The position numbers were made by a program, and so were the translations under genes. Under the pieces are notes generated by a model. The model searched no databases, was not told the origin of the DNA, and worked only from the letters and a program-made list of their open reading frames with translations. Positions 11,392 to 22,900 of a DNA stretch of 64,000 bases are shown one piece after another. Source of the stretch: Citrus sinensis (lineage: Eukaryota; Streptophyta; Magnoliopsida; Sapindales; Rutaceae); contig NC_068556.1 of the NCBI RefSeq assembly GCF_022201045.2, forward strand, positions 24,595,501 through 24,659,500, in the 5' to 3' direction. Within the stretch, counting starts at the first letter, position 1. Each line of letters begins with the position of its first letter.

Positions 11392-11808
11392 ACTGCTGCT
11401 GAGATCGAGAGATTGAGGGAGATCGATGCTGAGAGACTGAGGGAGAATGAAGCCACCAAGAATGAGAGAAAACCGAGCTGAGAGAGTGAGGACAACCGAG
11501 AACGAAGCTGTTGCTGTGTGGAGAACAAAACTGCTGCGTTTTTGTTGCAATGAAATGAGCCTTTTAGAATGAAAGCCGACCTGAGAGAGTGAGGACAACC
11601 GAGAACGAAGTTGTTGCTGTGTGGAGAACAAAGCTGCTGCGTTTTTGTTGCAATGAAAGGAGCCTTTTAAAATGAAAATCGAGCTGTTACAGTGAAGGGA
11701 GAATGAGATGTAACGTGGGCGTCTTGTGAAATTATGAGAAGTCTTTTAAAGGTTGCACAAAACGCACCGTTTTGTGCAAACCTTTGTGCTCGGTTTTGTG
11801 AGCATATC
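11160..11808 (-). repeat. Right terminal inverted repeat of the MULE
   Basis: Reverse-complement counterpart of the left end, ending GAGCATATC at 11808. It contains the same perfect 10-bp hairpin and a GA-rich version of the CT block. It is longer than the left arm because of internal duplications, including a 103-bp tandem pair at 11478-11580 and 11581-11683. Confidence 0.8.
11478..11683. repeat. 103-bp tandem duplication inside the right TIR
   Basis: Two adjoining units of equal length, each starting CTGAGAGAGTGAGGACAACC and containing GTTGCTGTGTGGAGAACAAA and a CTGCTGCGTTTTTG motif, with only a few differences. Confidence 0.9.
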
Positions 11809-11957
11809 GCTACTGTCTTTTAATCTTCCTCTTGCTCAATCCATGTTCCTTCGCCAATAATATATTTGTAGTATATTCAAGTTAAGCTTTTTCTTATTCC
11901 GTCAATAATATAATTCTTTATTTCATTCGTCTTTTCACCTAACTAAAGAAAGAGAGA

Positions 11958-12146
11958 GACCAAATGGTTATGGCTCAGTTGACAGTGCAGGTTGAGTTTG
12001 TGAGAAGAATTCTCGGATTCGATCTCTACTAAACACACCATTTGAGAGGGGTAAAAAGTCTTAACTGTGACTACATTCCGAATCCAGATTAATCGAGGTC
12101 CAATGCAGTCGCGGCACACCAGATGGTTTACAACAAAAAAAAAAAA
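11958..12146 (+). mobile_element. tRNA-derived SINE
   Basis: Near the 5' end an A box (TGGCTCAGTTGA, about 11970) is followed about 40 bp later by a B box (GGATTCGATCTC, about 12014). This is the internal pol III promoter of tRNA-derived SINEs. The body is about 175 bp, non-coding, and ends in a poly-A run at 12134-12145. GA-rich sequence flanks both ends and could be a target duplication, but simple sequence makes it uncertain. No RNA secondary-structure check was possible. Confidence 0.7.
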
Positions 12147-12375
12147 GAGAGAGAGAGAGAAAAGTTGAATCATCATAATATAGTCTTAACAAAAATCAAA
12201 ACAATTTTTATGATGAACCAAAATTTGATGTAAGGTTGAGAGTTATATATAAGATAGGATAATAAGCAATCAATGGGTGGATGTCAAGAGCAATGTAAAT
12301 TTTCTATCCTTAATAATACATTTCTTTATGGATATTTTAGTTTTCTAAAAATTTAATTAAAATATGGGATTCCAA

Positions 12376-12415
<40 letters not shown>

Positions 12416-13730
12416 ATTACAAATAAGTCTACAAGCGCATACCATACAATATTGATGTATTAAGATTTTAAATTCATGCATGTGTAATACATTTTAAAAC
12501 TTTAATCGGTGTGTGAGTTAATAATAAAACACAATAATAACATGATCTAGAAATGCATGCAGTTTTTGACTTTTGTGGAAAGAAGAAAGAAATGACATCT
12601 CTTGAATATAATAACATTAAAGCCGAAATAATAATATAGTTTCTTTAATTTCTAAATTGTCATTTAAAAAAGGTAAAAGATTTTTCAACAAGATTTGGTG
12701 CCACAAAATATGAGAGCAGTCAGAAGACAAATGTTAAACTCGATTAAGCCACCAACCCGCCAACACATACCCAAAAGACAAGCCAAGTCCTTCCTTTTCA
12801 ACAAAGTCTTAAAAGCTATTGTTAGTCAAAATCTAAGGCGTATTAGCGAGTAATGAATGATGTCTTATTTTTTAGTTCAATTGAGGAAGGATCCGAGTTT
12901 TCTTATTTCCTAAAACAACATATAATTTATCTGTTTATTTAAATAGGTCCCCACTAATTACGAGCATCGCCAAAAAACTCTTTTTTATTTAACTTTTCAA
13001 ATAATTATTTGATTACTTACGTAGAAAATAAAAGAGTAAAAAAATAAGTCATCTCCTAAAAAAAATTTTAAATAGAAATAATTTTATATTATTTTAATCA
13101 AACTTTTTCCTCCACTAAAATAATAATAATTATTATTAAAAAATGATATAGTACTAGATTAAATGCTTTAAAAACTCTTTGAATAAGATTTTTCAAATGA
13201 AATTATACTTATCTTTCTTTAATAATGATGAGAAAGATTTAAAGAATTTCATTTAAAGAGTTATTTTAGAACTATTCCTTTTGAAACTCTTTTTATTAAT
13301 GAAGTTCTTGAAAGAAATAGTAAAATTTTATTTGAATAGCATTTTGGTGATTCTCTAAGAAATGTTCCTGTTACACTTATGAAAGTATAAGATTTAGACC
13401 ATATGTATAACTTAACAATTAAAGGATATTGGGGTAATTTTCATAGGAATTGGAGACTTATTTGGTACAAGTAAATAAATTAGACCCTTGCATTCAAATT
13501 CGTAAAACCTTAGGGATGTCAGAGACTAAAATCTCGAACCATAAAGTAGTCCAACAAATAACGCGGGGTTGGTAGCTGGCATTAGTCCCTCACCGAACCC
13601 CAGTGAGCGACATCAACGGCTGAGATCCACTTGGAAATTCTAAATCAACCGTCTGGGCTGCTTACTTCCCATCTTTCAATGAAATGAACCTGGCCGAAAT
13701 TACGCGTTCCAGAGCCTCCCCTCGACCTCC
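12147..13730. other. Intergenic and SAM synthetase promoter region
   Basis: AT-rich spacer with a long TA dinucleotide run at 12379-12411. No coding fragment was recognised. The last few hundred bases are less AT-rich and lead into the TATA box of the SAM synthetase gene. Confidence 0.5.
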
Positions 13731-13737
13731 TATATAT
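13731..13737 (+). promoter_or_regulatory. TATA box of the SAM synthetase gene
   Basis: TATATAT lies about 65 bp before a probable 5' UTR splice donor (CAG|GTACTG, 13802/13803). A leader intron at 13803-13917 ends TTTTTCAG, and the start codon follows 20 bp later. A leader intron just before an uninterrupted coding exon is usual in plant SAMS genes. Confidence 0.65.
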
Positions 13738-13937
13738 CACCACCTTCAATTCCATTTGTACTCACACCACGGCCTCCTGCAAAGTAAAAGCTGCAGCTTC
13801 AGGTACTGCTTGATGACCATAGCTTGAACATCTCTCTACTCTCAGCACGAGATATTTGTTAATGTTTTAATGAATTTCTGAAAATATTATTGTATATGTT
13901 GTTTTAATCTTTTTCAGGTTAAATCAAATTAAAGAAA

Positions 13938-15101
13938 ATGGAAACATTTCTTTTCACATCAGAATCAGTGAACGAGGGTCACCCGGACAAGCTGTGTGAC
14001 CAAGTTTCGGACGCAGTACTGGACGCGTGTTTGGCTCAGGATCCTGACAGCAAAGTTGCATGTGAAACATGCACAAAGACCAACATGGTCATGGTTTTTG
14101 GAGAAATTACAACCAAGGCCAATGTGGATTACGAGAAAATCGTGCGTGATACATGCAGATCGATTGGGTTCACATCGGACGATGTGGGGCTTGATGCTGA
14201 TCACTGCAAAGTTCTTGTTAATATTGAGCAGCAGAGCCCTGACATTGCTCAGGGTGTTCATGGGCATCTCACAAAGCGGGCTGAGGAGATTGGTGCTGGT
14301 GACCAGGGTCACATGTTTGGTTACGCCACTGATGAGACTCCTGAGTTGATGCCTTTGAGTCATGTGCTTGCAACAAAGCTTGGTGCTAAGCTTACAGAAG
14401 TGAGGAAGAATGGGACCTGTCCATGGCTGAGGCCAGATGGCAAAACACAAGTCACTGTTGAGTATTACAATGAGAATGGGGCCATGGTTCCTGTTCGTGT
14501 CCATACTGTGCTTATCTCAACTCAGCACGATGAGACTGTAACTAATGATGAGATTGCGGCAGATCTCAAGCAACATGTGATCAAGCCTGTGATTCCTGAC
14601 AAGTACTTGGATGACAAAACTATTTTCCATCTTAACCCATCTGGCCGTTTTGTTATTGGTGGCCCTCACGGTGATGCTGGGCTCACTGGCCGGAAGATTA
14701 TTATTGATACTTATGGTGGCTGGGGGGCACACGGCGGTGGGGCTTTCTCAGGGAAAGATCCTACCAAGGTTGATAGAAGCGGTGCTTACATTGTAAGGCA
14801 AGCTGCTAAGAGTATTGTGGCAAGTGGGCTTGCCAGGAGATGCATTGTTCAGGTTTCTTACGCTATTGGTGTGCCCGAGCCTTTGTCAGTTTTTGTTGAT
14901 AGTTATGGGACTGGGAAGATCCCTGACAAGGAAATTTTGAAGATTGTGAAGGAGAATTTTGATTTTAGGCCTGGGATGATTTCTATTAATCTTGATCTCA
15001 AGAGGGGTGGCAACGGCAGGTTCTTGAAGACTGCCGCTTATGGGCACTTTGGCAGAGATGATCCTGATTTCACTTGGGAGATTGTTAAGCCACTCAAGTA
15101 G
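13938..15101 (+). CDS. SAMS: S-adenosylmethionine synthetase (methionine adenosyltransferase)
   Basis: Makes S-adenosylmethionine from methionine and ATP in the cytosol, feeding methylation, ethylene and polyamine synthesis. One coding exon of 387 residues begins [20 protein letters not shown]. Signature [15 protein letters not shown] carries the first MAT motif and [16 protein letters not shown] the P-loop-like second motif. [20 protein letters not shown] is the conserved C-terminal domain. The frame stops at LK-TAG, whereas plant enzymes usually continue LKWEKPQA (390-396 aa in total). The next codons here would read E K L P A before TAA at 15117, so TAG stands where TGG (Trp) is expected. 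The lost tail is about six residues and the enzyme may well be active. A leader intron precedes the start. Confidence 0.95.
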   Translation: METFLFTSESVNEGHPDKLCDQVSDAVLDACLAQDPDSKVACETCTKTNMVMVFGEITTKANVDYEKIVRDTCRSIGFTSDDVGLDADHCKVLVNIEQQSPDIAQGVHGHLTKRAEEIGAGDQGHMFGYATDETPELMPLSHVLATKLGAKLTEVRKNGTCPWLRPDGKTQVTVEYYNENGAMVPVRVHTVLISTQHDETVTNDEIAADLKQHVIKPVIPDKYLDDKTIFHLNPSGRFVIGGPHGDAGLTGRKIIIDTYGGWGAHGGGAFSGKDPTKVDRSGAYIVRQAAKSIVASGLARRCIVQVSYAIGVPEPLSVFVDSYGTGKIPDKEILKIVKENFDFRPGMISINLDLKRGGNGRFLKTAAYGHFGRDDPDFTWEIVKPLK

Positions 15102-15119
15102 GAGAAACTTCCAGCTTAA

Positions 15120-16740
15120 ACTAATCAAGGATGAGCTGCTGGCCTCTCATTGGTTCTTATATATGTCTACTTTTTTTTTTACTTTTGTTTCAGTTACATG
15201 AATGTTTTCTTTCTTTCTTTCTTTTTCTTTTCCTTTTTTTTTTTTTTTATAAATATGTTTAATGGATTCTCAATGCAAGGCATAATGAATTGAGAGGTGG
15301 ATATGAATTGTTCTGAAATTTTATTGATGAATAAAACAAGAATGAGCAGATCTTTGAGTTGCAAATGGTGTGAACACTGATGTCTTTTTTTTTATTTGTG
15401 TATGTGATTCATCTCGCTCAATGCTCTGTTAAGGCAGAGTCATGGTTTCACATTGTGAAATCAAACCAATCTATTTGTTTGGTGAAGTTTAGAAGTTTTT
15501 TCCTTACACCTTGGAGATTGTGGGGCCATGACAAAAGCACATGGTATTGACGACGTTATGAATTATCAGCAGGAAATCACGTTCTTGAGAATGTTATAAA
15601 AAAAATTAAATAAAAATCAATCATAATACATAGATGTCACTGCACAAAGAAAAAACTGGGGAGTTCTTGTACTTATTCTTCGGTGAGGAGTGCCTGCAAA
15701 TATAATTCCGAGTAATCCTGTAAACTTTTAAATCTTGCTGATAGTGCTCTAATTCTCAGGTCTGGTGCCATACGTGGAGTCACTGGAAATTTTGTGAATT
15801 GTGCACGAGAAGATATTTAGTGCTCTTGGAACATCGTCCTGTTAAAACAAATTCAAGCTTTAAGTCCTTTAGCCTAGCATTTCCAAACAAAACGCAATTT
15901 TGAGAGAGAGACCCAATTTGATACTTTGATTAGCCACGCTTTGAAGCTTGATGTGAAGCTTCTACTTGTTGCTGCTGTCTTGATCCAGCCCTTCAAAACT
16001 TGCTGCCTTCAACTCTCACAACACCCTGCGCACGTACGCAAGAGATCGGTAGGGAAAGAGAGGAGAAAGGTGCTCTACATTCTTGGCCTCAGTATCAATT
16101 GTGTATGTGAACAGTGAGCCCAATGGGTTTGAATCACTGAAATACTGTGATTGAGTGTAAGGACTTCTTTTTTATTAGTATAAAATTATCATTATATTAT
16201 GAGCTAAAATAATACAATTAAAGATTATGTTTGTCCATAATATATTATTATATAGAGGGTATGACAAAATTAGTCTAATTAACATAATATTTAATCACTT
16301 AATGAATGAGTTTATTAAAATTACTTCTTAATAAAGTAATGATACAATCACAAATTTTTATATAAATTTATTTTGTATAAATTGATTTAGCACTAATTCA
16401 TTGGTTGAATAAAAATACAAAATAATAAAAACAATTCATGTAGACAAAAAAATATTTAATTCAACTAATTTAATTATGGTACATCACTTTGTGCAAAATA
16501 AATTTGTACAAGAGTTTATGACTATGTTATTACTCCTACTTAATATTTAACATTAATCACGTATTAATTTAATATAATATATGCAATTAAAATAATTTAT
16601 ACTAATCCATAATGTGCGAGAGGTAAATTTCAACATGCTCCTTTCTATTAACTATTTATCACATTTATATGCATACTATCATGATCGATTGAAACATACA
16701 CATAACAAAGAGTGAATAAAAAAGAGTTAATGGTTTTTGC
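15120..16740. other. SAM synthetase 3' region and intergenic
   Basis: The first 200 bases are the T-rich 3' UTR, with AATAAA-like signals near 15330. Beyond about 15450 no gene was recognised. An open frame at 15926-16117 shows no familiar motif. From 16150 the sequence is strongly AT-rich. Confidence 0.5.
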
Positions 16741-16754
16741 ATAGTCCCACACTA

Positions 16755-16990
16755 AGCTAGCAACATTTCCTCTGCTCCTTTGCCACTGTACATAACACAG
16801 CATCATCAAGTTCTGGGAGATCTTCCAATACCAGGATCTTCAGCTTAGGAAGCATGCGTTAATTTCTGAAAATACTGTTAGGGTTAACTCCCATCTGATT
16901 CTGAATGCAAATCACAAAAGTCCTTCAAGCTGCTCTAGACTTTGGAAAATTGTCAGTGAAAACATTCAATTTTGTTGCGTTCAGATATTG
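16755..16990 (-). pseudogene. Leucine-rich-repeat-like coding relic
   Basis: Read on the minus strand, short stretches resemble LRRs of plant NB-LRR proteins: FQNLQYLNATKLNVF near 16980 and LPKLKILVLEDLPELDDAV near 16815-16860. These pieces are in different frames with stops between them. The relic directly abuts the duplicated SAM synthetase tail. Identification rests on LxxLxxL spacing only. Confidence 0.35.
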
Positions 16991-17009
16991 CAGATTCTGG
17001 AAAAACATA

Positions 17010-17186
17010 GGAGATTGTTAAGCCACTCAAGTGGGACAAACTTCAAGCTTAATTCAACCAAGGCTGAGATCCTGGCTTCTTGGTTCTTATATTTGTCTAC
17101 TTTTTGATACTTCTGTTCTGTTACATGTTTTCTTTTTGAAATCTGTTTGATGGATTCTATCAGAGGCATAATAATTTGAGAGGTGA
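17010..17186 (+). pseudogene. Duplicated 3' end of SAM synthetase
   Basis: The first bases match the end of the SAM synthetase coding region (GAGATTGTTAAGCCACTCAAG) and then most of its 3' UTR, including TTGGTTCTTATAT, TGTCTACTTTTT, GATGGATTCT and GAGAGGTG. Its short coding tail reads EIVKPLK-W-DKLQA, stop. It keeps TGG (17032-17034) at the position where the full gene has TAG. The rest of the gene is absent, so this is a truncated duplicate, probably from an ancestral tandem SAMS copy. Confidence 0.85.
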
Positions 17187-19667
17187 TTAGAGATTGTATA
17201 GGATGTTACTGCTGAATATTCAATTCTAATATTTTCATGTAAATGATTTAAATTTGATAATCCAGTAAATTACTATACTATAAAGATATTATTTTCAGTT
17301 TAATTGAAGATTAATAATCTAATTAATAACAAAAATTTAACTGATTAATTATTCAAAATTCTTCTTCATTTAAATTTTTTTTAAAAATAATTTAAATATT
17401 TTATAATTATTTGAGGGATATATATCATCACTCTTTTTTTTTTAATTACACTTTGCAAGTTGTTGATTATACTATCTTGAGTTTTTAATACACCTTTAAG
17501 CTAAGACGTAAAAATTACTAATACCGTGATGAATCCACTAAATAATTAAAAAAATAATAATCTCACTTATGTAAAATAATAATAATAATAAAGAACAGTA
17601 ATTCAGAAACATAACAATCTGTTACAGTATTTAAAACTCTCTTTGGCTGAAAGTCGGTAGAACCCACACAACTTTTTTAGATTTGCTTGGATTATGAAAT
17701 TTTTTTGTAAAGCAATAATGCAATTGGGCTCTACCATCTTTGCATGCAACACGTGTTATATTTTTCTTTTTATTTTATTTTTTAAAAAAATTGTTATAAT
17801 TTATAGATATAGTATAATATGATATTTAAATTTACTCCAAAAATATTTTGAAGAGATATCTAGTTATCTAGTAAAAGTGGTAATTTGGGTTAAGATTTGT
17901 TCATTTCATTCGATTTGATGCAAATTAAATGAGTTTGGGTTTGAAAAAATTGATTCATTTAATAAATTGATAAATTTGATTCAATTCGCTAATTAAACAA
18001 ATCGGTCGAGGACATTGATGTTTATTCATTTAAAATTCATTTAATAAATGAGTTATAAACGAATCGACTATGATCCATTCGTTTAAAGTTCATTTATTAT
18101 TCGTCGAATTAGATTACTTATTTATCCATTAATATGTATAAAAAATTTTAAAATTTGAAGGCTAATATATTAATTGTAAATGATAGTAAGTTTGTATTTT
18201 TTTTAGGATGTTAAATTTATAGTCTTTTATAAATTTAAAGTCTTTTATCTTTTATTTTACTTAATTTTTATTTATTAATCATATTTTTGTAAACTAATTT
18301 ATATTCAATTCGATTCGTTATGCATTTCTTATAAGATAAATGAATAGTAAATGAATTTAGATTTTATTCGTTTTATTTATTAATGTTACTAAACCAATTA
18401 CTAAATGAATTAAACGAAACAAATCAATTATTCATTTAATAAGTGAATCACATCGGAAACTTGAGGATTCGATAGGTAATGGCGAGGATTGCACGAAGAA
18501 GAATGATAACGATGATGCGGTTGGAAACAAAGGTAATGTCACACTATAAAAGGGCGTACGTGTAAAGAAGATTTTGTTTATTTCATTTGATATGTTTTGT
18601 GTCGTAAATGAAAAAGGAAATTAAAAAAAGTAGGAAATGATGAAATTGCTTTGGGGTCCAAGAGAACAAGAAAGGCTTAATGGGCCTACAAGAATGACAT
18701 TAAAAAAGAAGAAAGAAGTTTTAAAAGTTTTTAACTTTCCTATTCAAGGGAATGTCAATCAATAAACAAAGGGTCAAATTACTTTTAATATTCTAATTTT
18801 AATAAAAATATATATTAAAAATTAATTATAATTAATTATATGTTAATATTATATAATTATTTTAAATATTCATATAATATACTCATTATTATATTTATAA
18901 TTCTCATACTTTAAATCCTAAAAAGTCTACTTCTACTTTCTTAATTAATATTTAAATGAATAACAGGGAAGTCAATTTAAGAAAATTTTGACTAAAAATA
19001 TATGTGATATTTTTTATATTTAAAAAATAAAATGAAACACAAGTACTATAAAAGAACTCTTTTTTTTTAAAAAAAATTTGCTTTGGCCCTTCTTCTCCAT
19101 CTTCTTCGTCTTCTTCTTCTTCTTTATCTTTTTTTTTTTTGTATTATTTATGAAATATTATTATATTATCATTGTAAGTTATTTTGGGTGCAAAATTTGA
19201 ACATAAAAAAAAAATTAGTAACTAAAGTTATGTTAAATAATTTATTTATAACTTGGCTCAATTATATTCTTGTAACTATATGTTAAATCTCTTAAAATTG
19301 GTAGCTAAATAGTTTTATTAGTGTTTTAAGTAAGTAAAATTTAAGTAACTTAAAAAGTTTAAGTAAGGATATTTTTTAAATTTTGAAGTGTACAAAGTAA
19401 AACTTAAATTTTTAATAATTAATATATAAGTGTGTAGATTAATAAAGTATTCAAAGTAATATTTATAATGCAAATAACTCCACCCATAAACAAAACAAAT
19501 TAAAGTGCTTTCATCATTAAAAAATTGGAAAGTAGCCTGATATATACTTTATGACCGAGAAAGTTCTCATTAATTTTGTTCATGCCCATTGACAATTCAA
19601 CTACACCTGTAGACTCATCACCACTTACAGTCAATTTGAAACCTGCTGTTTTAATATATTCTCTTAA
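17187..19667. other. Long AT-rich intergenic region, no gene seen
   Basis: Very AT-rich. Between about 17890 and 18450 motifs such as TTCATTTAATAAATTGA and their complements recur, suggesting a degenerate repeat, but no ends were resolved. No coding fragment was recognised. Confidence 0.45.
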
Positions 19668-19675
19668 TCTACTAC

Positions 19676-19853
19676 GAATCAGGATCCTCTCTTGATCTTA
19701 TCTTTATCTGAGTAAATTATGTTAATACGATTGGTGGTTAATAAATTAAAAAAAAAATAATTAAATCTTAATCATCCACTAACATTAAAATACAGGTGGC
19801 ACAAGATATATTAAAAATCAGGAGTGCTCAGATTCGAAGAGAATCTTGATCCG
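19676..19853. mobile_element. 178-bp MITE with 8-bp target duplication
   Basis: Flanked by perfect direct repeats TCTACTAC at 19668-19675 and 19854-19861. The left end begins GAATCAGGATCCTCTC. The reverse complement of the right end begins CGGATCAAGATTCTCTTC, an imperfect inverted repeat. The interior is AT-rich and non-coding. An 8-bp duplication suggests the hAT superfamily. It lies about 100 bp upstream of the ABCG30-like start codon. Confidence 0.75.
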
Positions 19854-19956
19854 TCTACTACACCTACCTATTAATTGCTTCTAACAAGCTTATCATCAGG
19901 AAGGCTGCTGCTAGCCCAAGACCTGAGAGCAGAAGCTGAAGATAGCCAAATAATTC

Positions 19957-22900
19957 ATGGAGCTAACAACTCTAGGGGGAAACATCAAGTCATCGTTGCG
20001 AAAGCATGGATCAAGCTATCATGAGGATGATGATGAACTTCAGCTGCAGTGGTCTGCAATTGAAAGATTGCCAACTTTTAAAAGGCTTAGAACCTCACTA
20101 TTTGATGTAAGTGATCAGAATGAAGATGGCAGCTCTAGAAATGAGTCTGAAGGGAAGAAGGTTACCGATGTTACCAAGCTCATAGGTGTCGAAAGACATC
20201 TCTTCATTGAGAAGCTGATAAAGAATATTGAGAATGACAATCTCCGGTTGCTGCAGAAACTAAGGGAGAGAATAGACAGGTCAAACCAATATATATATAA
20301 TTAATGCTTAATGCATATATGATACACATAACCATCATTTTGTCGAATTAACCAATGAATTTTTGTTTTTAGAGTGAATGTGAAGCTACCTACAGTGGAA
20401 GTGAGGTACAAGAATCTGTTTGTTGAATCTGAGTGCGAAATCGTACATGGGAAGCCTCTTCCTACATTGTGGAATTCTCTTATGAGCTCCTTTTCTGTAA
20501 GTACTTTTTGAATGATTCACTTCTGTGCAAACCTGTTTTCATAATCATAAAGAAACATTTAAAATAAACTGTGCAAGAAACTTAACGTACAGGTTTTTAA
20601 AAAGCTAATACCGAGCAAATCGCTAGCAGCCAAGATAAGCATTTTAAAGGATGTGAGTGGCATCATCAAGCCATCCAGGTAATCTTTTCATGTATTGATT
20701 CTGCTAAATTATAGAACCATATTGGCAGTAATGAATACATATTTTCGACAAAAGGAATCACTCATCACTCATTGAAGGATTTGGATGCAGGCTTACCCTT
20801 CTTCTCGGTCCTCCAAGCTCTGGCAAAACCACCTTGTTATTGGCCCTTGCAGGAAAACTGGATTACACTCTCAAGGTTAAACTTTCAAAAAACCATTTGA
20901 TCTGCATAATACTGGAAATCATAAGCACTATCTGTTTGTTTGTGTGCGTTTCTGTCTACATATACAGTAAAGATAGATACCGATTACTTTATATTAAGAA
21001 AATAAAATAAATCCCCACAATATGTCTTGATCAAGTATTAAAATATCCATACATGCATATATTTGTTTGCAATCGTGCACTCCTTGACATTATAATCTTC
21101 ATAAATAAACTTCTTCCTTTTTGCTTTTACAGGTGTCTGGGGAAATATCTTACAATGGATACAGGCTAGATGAGTTTGTTCCTCAAAAGACTGCCGCCTA
21201 CATAAGCCAATATGACCTGCATATACCCGAGATGACTGTCAGGGAAACCATTGATTTTTCAGCTCGCTGCCAGGGTGCTGGAAGCAGAGCAGGTAAGGTC
21301 CTTTTTAAAAAAATTTAAAATTAGTATAAGTTTTCTTGTTACACCCCAAATTTGATATTCAATTTCGATTTTTCCGTGTAAAGATATGATCATGGAAGTT
21401 ATCAGAAAAGAAAAAGAAGCAGGGATCGCCCCTGATCCAGACGTTGATACCTACATGAAGGTATGCTTACTAATGTTCGAGTTTTTGTTTGTACAAAAAT
21501 ATTGATGGAAATAAAAAGGTTAAGACGACTATTACAGGCAATTGCGGTTGAAGGACAGAAAAGAAATCTTCAAACAGACTACGTTCTAAAGGTAAATGCT
21601 ATTCTTCAATCAGAAAAGGATAGTTAATTGGAGGGAATGGAGTATCTCAAACATTTCAATATTGTTTCTTCCTAGATTCTTGGACTGGATATATGTGCTG
21701 AGACAACGGTTGGTAGTGCTTTGAGCCGAGGCATTTCAGGTGGCCAGAAGAAAAGGCTAACGACAGGTCATAAAGAAACTAAGCTTCATGCTGCAAAATT
21801 CCATTTCATTTGCACATTTGGCCATTCTTTGCGCACGATGCAGAAATATTAATCTCAACCAAGTAAGACTAATCTATTTCACATGGCAGGAGAGATGATT
21901 GTGGGTCCCCAAAAGGCCTTCTTTATGGATGAGATATCGACTGGTTTAGACAGCTCCACAACCTTTCAGATAGTCACCTGTCTTCAGCAATTGGTGCACA
22001 TCACAGATGTAACTGCATTGGTTTCACTTCTTCAGCCAGCACCTGAAACCTTTGATCTATTTGATGATATAATATTGATGGCAGAAGGGAAGATCGTGTA
22101 CCACGGTCCTCGCAGTAATGTTCTTCAATATTTTGAGGATTGTGGTTTCAGATGCCCAGAAAGAAAGGGCATTGCTGACTTCCTCCAGGAGGTGCAAAAA
22201 CAATTTTGGCCTTTTTCCCTCTTTTTTGATTCGACGTTGATCATCTCACACTTTGGTTTCAACTATTTACAGGTGATCTCCAAGAAGGACCAAACACAAT
22301 ACTGGCGCCATAATGACATTCCTTACAGCTACGTTTCAGTTGATCAATTCTCTCAGATGTTCAAAGAAAGTTATCTAGGAAAAAGGTTAGATGAGGAGCT
22401 CTCAAAACCATACGACAGATCGCAGTGTCATAAAAATGCCTTGTCATTTAGCAAGCACGCCTTAAGCAAGTGGGAACTATTCCAAGCTTGCATGTCTAGA
22501 GAGTTGCTTCTGATGAAACGAAACTCGTTTGTCTATGTGTTCAAAACAGCACAGGTAATCACAACTTTTGTGGTGTTTTTACAGCTTAACACTCAAATAT
22601 TTCAAACTTAACATTGTGAATTCGCTTATTCCTCAGCTTGCCATCACTGCAATCATTACAATGACAGTATTTATACGCACTCAGATGAAATTGGACTTGA
22701 TGCATGCAAACTTTATGATGGGTTCCCTGTATTATGCAATTGTCAGACTTATGACTAATGGAGTAGCAGAACTGTCCTTGACTATTACTAGACTTCCAGT
22801 TGTTTACAGACAAAGATCATTCCTTCTATACCCGGCATGGGCTTATTCTCTCCCCGCTTCTATCCTAAAGATTCCGCTTTCACTGGCTGAAGCTCTTATC

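Larger units (their letters stand above)
6051..11810. mobile_element. Mutator-like element (MULE) with two convergent genes
   Basis: About 5.8 kb bounded by long related terminal inverted repeats. The left end (from 6059) and the reverse complement of the right end (to 11808) match without gaps over the outermost 60-odd bases. They share a perfect core around GCACAAAACGGTGCG and stay recognisable for about 500 bp, through a CT-rich block to the shared GTTCAATTTATTGCTTTAAT. Inside are a transposase gene (-) and a GRF zinc-finger gene (+), each reading inward from its own TIR and converging, as mudrA and mudrB do in maize MuDR. Flanks show a near repeat, TACTGTTCTTTTAA at 6037-6050 and TACTGTCTTTTAA at 11811-11823. 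It differs by one base in length and sits 8 nt from the left TIR, so it is only a candidate target duplication. The TIRs are diverged, which suggests some age, yet the transposase frame is whole. Confidence 0.85.

Noticed and set aside
13965-14504. 179-codon minus-strand open frame across SAM synthetase
   Set aside because: Shadow of the strongly constrained sense frame; no independent support.
17890-18450. Possible degenerate element with recurring TTCATTTAATAAAT motifs
   Set aside because: Ends and target duplication could not be found; low-complexity AT sequence explains it equally well.
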